From an uncultured bacterium (GTDB taxonomy: Bacteria > Verrucomicrobiota > Kiritimatiellia > CAIKKV01 > CAIYGI01), in NCBI GenBank assembly GCA_903925685.1, contig CAIYGI010000072.1, positions 1-34,002 on the forward strand: 34,002 nucleotides of DNA, written 5' to 3'. Position 1 is the stretch's first letter, and every line of letters begins with the position of its first letter. Positions 24,145-31,800 of the stretch are shown in pieces. The position numbers were made by a program, and so were the translations under genes. The notes beneath the pieces were generated by a model that was given only the letters and a program-made list of their open reading frames with translations, ran no database searches and was not told where the DNA came from.

Positions 24145-24229
24145 GCCTGACCTCTGATTTCTGACGTCCGTCGCTCATCATTCTTCATTCTGCATTCAGC
24201 CTTGCTCCCCACTGTTCACTGTTCACTTC
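24145..24229 (-). repeat. Cluster of three heptanucleotide repeat tracts between the RND gene and recQ
   Basis: Read on the plus strand, CTGA recurs at 24147, 24154 and 24161. CATTC recurs at 24179, 24186 and 24193. CACTGTT stands at 24210 and 24217, with CACTTCC at 24224. Each tract has an exact 7-bp period but a different unit. The RND stop codon (24216-24218) lies inside the last tract. The tracts account for nearly all of the spacer before the preferred recQ start. Confidence 0.75.
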
Positions 24230-27200
24230 CACGCTCGCCAAAAAGGCGATGGGACGCCATTTGGGCCCTTTCCATATAGAGATAGAACACCGGGGTGACA
24301 TAAAGCGTCAGGGTTTGCGAAAATAACAGACCGCCGACAACCGCCAGCCCGAGGGGCTGGCGCGCTTCACCGCCGGCGCCATAGCCGAAGGCGATGGGCA
24401 GGCCGCCCATCAGCGCCGCCATGGTAGTCATCATGATCGGACGGAACCGGATCATGCAGGCCTCGTGAATCGCCTCGTCGGCCGACTTTCCCAGACGGCG
24501 CGACTCGATGGCGAAGTCAACCATCATAATGCCGTTCTTCTTCACCAATCCCACCAGCATGATGATGCCGACGAAGGCGTAGATCGAGAGTTCGGCGTTG
24601 AAGAGCAGCAGGGTCACCAGCGCGCCGAAGCCCGCGAAAGGCAGCGCTGAGAGAATCGTGATGGGATGCCAGAAGTTCTCGTAGAGGATCCCCAGCACGA
24701 TGTAAATGACCACGATCGCGAGAATCAGCAGGATGCCCATGCTCTTGATCGAATTCTGAAACGCCTGCGCCTCGCCCTGAAAATTGCCCGAGACCCCGCC
24801 GCCGGCCAGCTGCCGTTCCACGATCTTGTCCACCTGGTTCACCGCATCGCCGATGGAGACGCCGGGCTTGAGATTGAACGAAATCGTCACCGACGGGAGC
24901 TGGCCGAAGTGGTTGATCGTCAACGGGCCGACGCCCGGCCGCAGGTCGGCCGCGGCATTGATCGGCACCAGCAGGCCGGATGAGGAGCGGACATTCAGGA
25001 GCGGCAGCGCCGCCGCATTCTGCTGGTATTCCGGCAGCAGCTCCAGGATCACCTGATACTGGTTGTTGGGCGCGTATATTGTGGAGGCCTGACGGGAACC
25101 GTAGGCATTGTACAAGGCGTTTTCGATCTGCGCGACCGACAGGCCCATGGACGAGGCCAGGTCGCGGTTGACCTTGATGTCGAGCTCGGGATTCTTCAAC
25201 TGCATGTCGCTGTTCACGTCCTGAAATCCCGGCAGGGTTGCCATCGTCTCCATCAGCCTGGCGGCCTGCCGGTATAGTTCGTCAGCGTCCGTCGCCTGCA
25301 GCGTATACTGGTATTTGCTCTTGGACGACTGGCCGCCGATCGGGATGGTCGGAGGAATCACCGCGTAGGCCCGGATGCCAGGCACGGACGCCAGGAGCGG
25401 CTGCAATTTGCGAATCACGCCGTCCACGCCCAATTTCCGCTGGGCGCGTGGTTTCAACCGGACCATCATGCGTCCGACATTGCCGCCGCTGCTGCCGCGC
25501 GAACCGCCGCTCGACATGAAGGCCTCGATGTTCGGATCCTTGCGGATCAGTTCAGCCAGCGCCTGTTGATGCGTCACCATAGACTTGAAAGAGATGCCTT
25601 CCACGGCTTCGGTGGTGATTGTAAACATGTCGCGATCCTCGCTGGGAATAAAACCCATCGGCACGATCATGAACAGCCAGCCCGTCAAACCCAGCGCCAG
25701 GATGGCCAGCATCAGCGTTCTGGCGGGGCGTCGCAAAACCCACCAGAGGGTCCGGTGGTAGAACCCCAGCATGGCCTGGAAACCGCGCTCCGTGACGGCA
25801 TAGATATGGCCATGGTGAATCGAGGCCGGCGCGCGCAAAAAGCGGCTGCACAACATGGGCGTCAGGGTCAGCGAAATCACGCCCGAAATCAGCACCGCCG
25901 CGCCGATGGTCACCGCGAACTCCCGGAAAATCCGGCCCATCAGTCCACCCATAAAAAGGACGGGAATGAACACCGCCGCCAGCGACAGCGTCATGGATAC
26001 GATGGTAAAGCCGATTTCCCGCGCCCCGTCCAGCGCCGCATCCATGCGGTTCTTGCCCATCTCCATGTGCCGCACTATGTTTTCGAGCATCACGATGGCA
26101 TCGTCCACCACGAACCCGATGGCCAGTGTCAGGGCCATCAGCGACAGGTTGTCCAGGCTGTAATTCAATACGTTCATCGCCGCGAAGGTGCCGATCAGCG
26201 ACATCGGCAGCGCCAGCGCGGGAATCACGGTCGCCGACACGTTGCGCAGGAACACAAAGATGACCAGCACCACCAGCATGAAGGTCAGAACCAGCGTGAA
26301 CTCGGCGTCGTGAACCGAGGCGCGAATCGAAAGACTGCGGTCGAACAAGGTTGTCAGCGTGACCGCCGTCGGCAGTTTTGTTTGTAGCTCGGGCATCAGC
26401 GCCTTCACGGCGTCGGCGACCTCAACCGTGTTCTTGCCCGGCTGGCGCATGATGGCCAGAATCACGGCGCGCTGCTGGCTGACCGCCGTGCAATACCAGG
26501 CTGCGACCTTGTCGTTTTCGACGCTGTCCGTGACCCGGCCGAGGTCGCCCAGCCGCACCGGCGCACCCTTGCGGTAAGTCACGATCAGCGAACGATACCC
26601 ATCCGCCTTCATGATCTGGCCGTCGGTCTGAATCGTGACCGCGCGGTACGGGCCGTAGAGGATGCCGGAGGGTTGGTTCACATTGCCCTGGTCGATCGCG
26701 TCGGCCACCTCGTTGATGCCGATCCCGTGGGCGGCCAGCGCCATCGGGTCGACCTGGATGCGCACGGCATACTTCTGAGATCCGAAAACCTGGACCTGGG
26801 CCACGCCGTCCACCATCGAAATCCGCTGCGCCATCAGCGTCTGACCGTATTCGTCCAGCGCCGACAACGGCAGCGTCGGACTGGTCAGCACCAGATAAAG
26901 GAACGGCTGGTCGGCCGGGTTAGTCTTCTGAAAGGAGGGGGGGGACGGCATGTCGGACGGCAATTGCCGCCCGGCGCGGGCAATCGAGGCCGTCACGTCC
27001 AGGGCGGCGGCATCGATGTCGCGATCCAGGGCGAAGGTCAGCGTGATTTGCGAACTACCCAGGGCGCTGGAGGAGTTCATGGACTCCAGTCCCGCGATCA
27101 TCGAGAACTGCTTCTCCAGCACGGTGGCCACCGAGGAGGCCATCGTTTCGGGACTGGCGCCCGGCAGGGAGGCCGATACCTGGATGGTGGGGTAATCCAC

Positions 27201-27317
27201 CGTGGGCAGGTCGCTGACCGGCAGGCTCCGGAATCCGATGATTCCGGCAAGCAGAATGCTCACCATGACCAGCGTGGTCGTGACGGGGCGTCGGATAAAC
27301 AGGGCGGCGATGTTCAA
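24216..27317 (-). CDS. RND-family inner membrane efflux pump (AcrB/MdtB-like)
   Basis: A 1033-residue proton-driven pump subunit of the hydrophobe/amphiphile RND family, full length for the family. The N-terminus MNIAALFIRRPVTTTLVMVSIL is a standard start with transmembrane helix 1. SLPVSDLPTVDYPTIQVSAS and PGASPETMASSVATVLEKQF are porter-domain hallmarks, closer to MdtB/MdtC than to AcrB by eye. The proton relay is present as Asp405 and Asp406 in GFVVDDAIVMLENI, with the lysine in MLVGLVKKNGIMMVDFAI. Two six-helix bundles and two large periplasmic loops are seen. It begins with a TTG whose last two bases overlap the stop of the membrane fusion protein gene (TTGA), so coupling is tight. Its outer membrane partner is probably the TolC-like protein at 19192-20718. 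The substrate cannot be predicted. Confidence 0.95.
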   Translation of the reverse strand: MNIAALFIRRPVTTTLVMVSILLAGIIGFRSLPVSDLPTVDYPTIQVSASLPGASPETMASSVATVLEKQFSMIAGLESMNSSSALGSSQITLTFALDRDIDAAALDVTASIARAGRQLPSDMPSPPSFQKTNPADQPFLYLVLTSPTLPLSALDEYGQTLMAQRISMVDGVAQVQVFGSQKYAVRIQVDPMALAAHGIGINEVADAIDQGNVNQPSGILYGPYRAVTIQTDGQIMKADGYRSLIVTYRKGAPVRLGDLGRVTDSVENDKVAAWYCTAVSQQRAVILAIMRQPGKNTVEVADAVKALMPELQTKLPTAVTLTTLFDRSLSIRASVHDAEFTLVLTFMLVVLVIFVFLRNVSATVIPALALPMSLIGTFAAMNVLNYSLDNLSLMALTLAIGFVVDDAIVMLENIVRHMEMGKNRMDAALDGAREIGFTIVSMTLSLAAVFIPVLFMGGLMGRIFREFAVTIGAAVLISGVISLTLTPMLCSRFLRAPASIHHGHIYAVTERGFQAMLGFYHRTLWWVLRRPARTLMLAILALGLTGWLFMIVPMGFIPSEDRDMFTITTEAVEGISFKSMVTHQQALAELIRKDPNIEAFMSSGGSRGSSGGNVGRMMVRLKPRAQRKLGVDGVIRKLQPLLASVPGIRAYAVIPPTIPIGGQSSKSKYQYTLQATDADELYRQAARLMETMATLPGFQDVNSDMQLKNPELDIKVNRDLASSMGLSVAQIENALYNAYGSRQASTIYAPNNQYQVILELLPEYQQNAAALPLLNVRSSSGLLVPINAAADLRPGVGPLTINHFGQLPSVTISFNLKPGVSIGDAVNQVDKIVERQLAGGGVSGNFQGEAQAFQNSIKSMGILLILAIVVIYIVLGILYENFWHPITILSALPFAGFGALVTLLLFNAELSIYAFVGIIMLVGLVKKNGIMMVDFAIESRRLGKSADEAIHEACMIRFRPIMMTTMAALMGGLPIAFGYGAGGEARQPLGLAVVGGLLFSQTLTLYVTPVFYLYMERAQMASHRLFGERGSEQ

Positions 27318-28462
27318 GGTTTGGCGGTCCCGTTTTTCGTGTTGCCGTCCTTGAGCTCGACCTTGGAGCCCGGCGCCAGCCGCAACTGGCCATCCGTCAC
27401 CACCCGTTCGCCGGCAGCTACGTCTCCGGGCGCCAGGACGGTGTCCTCATCCATGATGCGGTTCACGCTGACCACGCGATCCTCGACCGTCTGGTCCAGC
27501 TTGACCACGTAAAGGTAGGTTCCCTTCTGCCCGGTGAGCACGGACGACGAGGGTACGACCAGAGCGTTGGTTTCCACGACCAGTGTCAGCTCGACACGCA
27601 CGAACTGGCCCGGCCACAAACGCTTGGCCTCGTTGGCAAAGGATCCCTTTATCTGCAGTGTGCCGGTGGTTTTGTCCACCTCGTTATTGATAAAGGTGAC
27701 GGTTCCGGATTCGGGCAGGTTGGTGTCGCCGCCGATCATGGCCTTGACAAGCAGGCCGTTGGCGGAGGCCGGCATCAGCCGCGGCAGATCCTGCTGCGGC
27801 ACGGCAAACGAAACGCGGGCGGGGGCAATGCGGTTCAGGACCAGCAGGACGGTTTCGTTGGCCATGACGACATTGCCGGGATCGACCAGGCGGGCGCCGG
27901 CGCGGCCGTCGAAGGGCGCGCGGATGGTGCAGTATTCCAGCATCAGGCGCGCGTTATCCACGGCCGCCTCGTCCGCCTGGACCGTGGCCTCCATGGCCAG
28001 CGCCGCCGTGTGCGCCTGGTCGCGCGCATCCTCCGCCGCAAAACCCTTCTTAAGCAGTTCGTCCTGGCGTCCGGCTTCCTTGGCGGCGTTGTCGCTCTGA
28101 GCCCTGTCCTTGGCCAGATTGGCCTCCGCCTGGCGCAGCGCCGACAGCGCCGGCCTGGCGTCGAGCGTGAAAAGCAGGTCGCCGGCGTGGATGTCCTGGC
28201 CTTCCTTGAAATAAACGTTGGTCACCAGCCCGCCGACCTGCGGCTTGACCGCGGCCGTCTCGTAGGCTTCCACGGTGCCAAACGTCCGCAAGGTCACCGG
28301 CATGGCCTTCTGGACCACCTCCGCCATGGTCACGGGAACCGGCCCCGCCCCCTGCCTGCCGCCCGCTCCGGCCTTCCCGCCGGCCCTGGTTTTTTCATAG
28401 ACCCGCCAGCCGCCCAGCCCGGCCACAACCACCACCAGCAGAATCAGAATCGTTTTTTTCAT
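27314..28462 (-). CDS. Periplasmic membrane fusion protein of the RND efflux system (HlyD/AcrA family)
   Basis: A 382-residue adaptor linking the RND pump to a TolC-type channel. The ATG at 28462 was chosen because MKKTILILLVVVVAGLGGW is a clean N-terminal anchor or signal segment; an in-frame extension to 28561 would bury it. A first lipoyl half-motif, VEAYETAAVKPQVGGLVTNV, is followed by FKEGQDIHAGDLLFTLD. A coiled-coil hairpin of roughly 70 residues comes next (RQAEANLAKDRAQSDNAAKE onward), then the second lipoyl half (YCTIRAPFDGRAGARLVDPG), and beta-barrel and membrane-proximal domains with FVRVELTLVVETNALVVPSS. There is no lipobox cysteine, so it is not a lipoprotein. It is the first gene of the minus-strand efflux unit and overlaps the RND start. 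Expression is probably driven from 28463-28835. Confidence 0.94.
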   Translation of the reverse strand: MKKTILILLVVVVAGLGGWRVYEKTRAGGKAGAGGRQGAGPVPVTMAEVVQKAMPVTLRTFGTVEAYETAAVKPQVGGLVTNVYFKEGQDIHAGDLLFTLDARPALSALRQAEANLAKDRAQSDNAAKEAGRQDELLKKGFAAEDARDQAHTAALAMEATVQADEAAVDNARLMLEYCTIRAPFDGRAGARLVDPGNVVMANETVLLVLNRIAPARVSFAVPQQDLPRLMPASANGLLVKAMIGGDTNLPESGTVTFINNEVDKTTGTLQIKGSFANEAKRLWPGQFVRVELTLVVETNALVVPSSSVLTGQKGTYLYVVKLDQTVEDRVVSVNRIMDEDTVLAPGDVAAGERVVTDGQLRLAPGSKVELKDGNTKNGTAKP

Positions 28463-28571
28463 GGTACTCTGCTTCAAAAGCATTTCGTGACTGGCCCGCC
28501 GGACACCTGCTTCGACCGGCAACAAGCCATCATTATCGCCGGAATCCCGCCCTGCTGTCAAACGCTAATTA

Positions 28572-28596
28572 CACATTGACAACCTTTCTCAATGTG
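28572..28596. promoter_or_regulatory. Perfect inverted repeat, candidate operator for the efflux genes
   Basis: CACATTGA at 28572-28579 and TCAATGTG at 28589-28596 form a perfect 8-bp inverted repeat with a 9-nt spacer, 109 nt before the fusion protein start on the minus strand. Dyads of this size often bind TetR- or MarR-type efflux repressors. No regulator gene is adjacent, so this is inference. Confidence 0.4.
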
Positions 28597-28742
28597 AAGT
28601 ATTTGGATCGATTCCGAGTTCAACCCGCCGGAGCACGGTGGGGCGGCGACCGCCTAGTTTGCTGAAAATAGAAAAGTCAGTGTGCCCTGTAAATAGCCAT
28701 ATATTCCGCAAAATAGTCGCAATACTTATGCCGTAAAACTTA

Positions 28743-28771
28743 TTGACAGGCAAGGAATGGCAACGTATCTT
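28743..28771 (+). promoter_or_regulatory. Candidate sigma-70 promoter for the second giant exoprotein
   Basis: TTGACA at 28743-28748, a 17-nt spacer and TATCTT at 28766-28771 form a good sigma-70-like pair. Transcription would start near 28778, about 57 nt before the ATG at 28836. AAAGG at 28825-28829 is a weak Shine-Dalgarno site. Confidence 0.5.
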
Positions 28772-28835
28772 AAAAGTTTGTTTTGTGAAAAGGCATTAAG
28801 AGATGGGCGGCGCTACATATACGCAAAGGCAGCGC

Positions 28836-31800
28836 ATGAAGATCATGTATCACGATAAAGGTGTTTTGCTCCTGGCGTTTGCAATTGTTGTCTCTTGTTT
28901 GCCGCGGGCCGCCGCGCGAGCCCGTGCGCTTCTCGACACGATACAAGACAACGAAAACACGAATTTGACGCTGACATTGCCAGGCTCTGGCTACGAAGGT
29001 CAGTCGTTCACCAACGGTGGGCAGGTGACAATTGGTGGGGCGTTGACGAACGATCTGGCGGTAATACTGGAGTCGGTGTACCCTGCGCAATCGCCGGCAA
29101 GTGACACGGTGAGCATTTTGGCTGGACAAACAGCGGTTTGTTTCACCGTCGCTTTGCCGGTGGGAATGCCACCCGGGGTGCAGACTGGGATCGTGACGGC
29201 GAGTGCGGTTGGGTTTACACCGGCGAGCGCATCGATTCTGGTGCAAGACGCCGACCTGGGCCATTTTGTGTTCGGAGATATAGCCAGTCCCCAGACCTCT
29301 GCCGTACCGTTCAACGTGGGGCTTGCGGCAACCGACGTGAACGGAGCGACAATTACCGTATACCAAGGTTCCGCGGGATTCAGCGGCACGGGCGATAGCG
29401 GGGCGATGACCGTTCATCCAACGAGTCTCGTCAACTTCGTCAATGGCATTTGGATTGGGAACGTAACGGTGACGGGTCTTGATAGCAACGTGCGCTTGAC
29501 CGTGAGCGATGGAGCGGGCTATTCCATGACGAGCACGCCGTTCGATGTAGTCGCCGGACCGTTGCATCATTTTGCCTGGGGTTCTGTGGCAAGCCAACAG
29601 TACGTGAACCTACCGATCCCGGTTACGATTACGGCTCAGGATGCCGGGAACAACACCGCTGTGGATTTTGCAGGTACTGTCATGCTTTGTGGCGCAACAG
29701 TGCCTGCAACCAATCGGTTAATGCAGCCCAATTTGTCGGGGAACATATACAGCACCGTAGGCTTTCCAACACACGGAATTCAGTTCCGGCCTGCGAATAA
29801 TATAACCGTGACGCACGTTCGGCATTATTGGGGCACCAATATTTCTGTTTGGACTGATAGCGGGGTCCTTGTCGCCAGCAAGAATGTAGCGAGCGTCAAT
29901 GGTACTTGGCGGGAGACACCGCTCGATGCCCCGGTGGTGCTAAGTTCCGGCACCGTATACCGCGTTGCGGGCGCTGGCACTCCCTACTACTATCGCTCGC
30001 CCGGCGGCATGCCAACGAACTTCACCGACGGGATCATTCTCAATGGTGTGTACGCTAATGGTGGCGGAACTTTTCCAAACTTTACGAACACTATTAGATA
30101 CTTGGTTGATTTGCGTTACACCCCCCGTGGTTCGGTCACCATCACGCCGACGAACTCCGGCAACTTTGCATCTGGCGTCTGGACAGGTTCCGTAACCATT
30201 TTGCAACAAGCCACGAATATGTACCTGCAGGCAGTTGACGGCACAGGACATACTGGTGCAAGTGCGACGTTTCGTGCCTCTAGCACGAACATGGTGGTGG
30301 CGTTACCGCCCTCTGGTTATGAAGGGGCCTCTTGCTTAACGGGGGGCGTGGTTTCGATCGACATGACGCTGGCCTATGATCTGCTCGTTAGGCTCGATTC
30401 GTCGGATACCAACGAAGTGGTGGTGCCGGACATGGTCACAATTCCGGCGGGGAAGACGGTCGCGTGTTTTTACATTGTTCTGCCGCCGGACTACGCCATG
30501 GTCGGCGTGAAGACGGGAATCGTGACGGCGAGCGCGGCGGGATTCGGGTCGGGCAGCGCGTCGATACTCGTGCGTGATGCCGACTTGCACCATATCGAAT
30601 TTCAACCGGTTACGGGCGGACAGACAGCCGGAGTGCCGTTCGATGTCGGGTTGTCTGCTGTAGACGTGAACGGGGAGACGATTGCCGTCTATTCCGGCAA
30701 AGCGCATTTGTGCGGCATCGCCGATGGCAGTCCCGTGATGGTGCAGCCCGATTACACGGGCTCTTTCAGCGCTGGACAGTGGACTGGAAGTGTGGCGGTT
30801 TATGGCGCGGCCACTAATGTACGGTTGACTGCCGTGGCCGAAAACGGGCGCGCCGGAACCAGCGTGGTCTTTAATGTGGAGGCCGGTCCGGTTCACCATT
30901 TCACCTGGAGTCCGATCGCGTCTCCCCAGTTCGTCGGCACGCCGTTTGCCGTCGTGGCGACGGCACGGGACATCGGCGAGAATACCGCCATTGGTTTCAC
31001 TGGCACAGTTGAGGTCGGGGCCTGGAGCGACGTGGAGACGCCGTCGGCGCGCTTGCAGACTACGCCGGGCAACTCGGCGGCATTCTCCGCGGGGACATGG
31101 ACGGGCACGGTGTCCGTCTGCGATCCGGCTACGCGGGTGACTCTGCGTGCGGACGACGGATTGGGGCATCTGGGTACCAGTGCCGTCTTTGCCTTACAGT
31201 CAGCGGCTTTCCGGAGCGCCTATGCAATGAACGGGCTCTCGGTTCAGGGCGACATTGCGACGAATTTGTGGCTGACGGGCGACTACATGTGGTTCGGCGT
31301 GGCCGAGTGCGCCGGGTTGCTGACGAACGCGGCCATTACGTATCGCGCTGTTGACGCAGCGGCGCCATACGCAACGACTGTCTGGGGCGATGCCGCACAG
31401 ACACGCACGTTGTTCCGGGTGGAAGGCGCCGCCTCGACCAACGGCGCGGGAATCGTGCTTGGCGGTACTAACGGCGGACCGTTTTTCTTCACTTTCTGCG
31501 AAACCAATCGGGCTTACAGCGTCGACAAGGGCATTTACCAAAGTTTCGACGCTTGGCCGGCAGGAGCTTCCAACTACGGAGGCTGGACCAGTTGCGTCGC
31601 TCTCGGCATGGCCGACTTGGATCGTACCTACCGTGTACGCAGTGCCGTGCTGCCGACGAACGCTTGGCTGGCGACGCCGCGTCTCGCGAATGGTATTGGC
31701 CAGGTCCGTTTCTGGTTCCGGGACTATCCGCTCAACGGCGCGCCGCCAGCTGAGTGCCGTCTGGAGAAGTCGACGGATGGAACGAACTGGACCACTCTGA

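Larger units (their letters stand above)
28463..28835. other. Divergent intergenic region between the efflux unit and the second giant exoprotein
   Basis: This 373-nt stretch has no convincing gene. The first 100 nt are an open extension of the fusion protein frame that I take as untranslated. From about 28560 onward it becomes clearly richer in A and T. It holds an inverted repeat (28572-28596), a small GC hairpin (28642-28654) and a good plus-strand promoter candidate (28743-28771). It should carry the promoters for both divergent units. Confidence 0.6.

Noticed and set aside
24134-24181. N-terminal extension of the RecQ-like protein from the upstream ATG pair
   Set aside because: The extra 16 residues are encoded by heptanucleotide repeat DNA and precede a typical RecQ start; translation from here cannot be excluded without proteomics.
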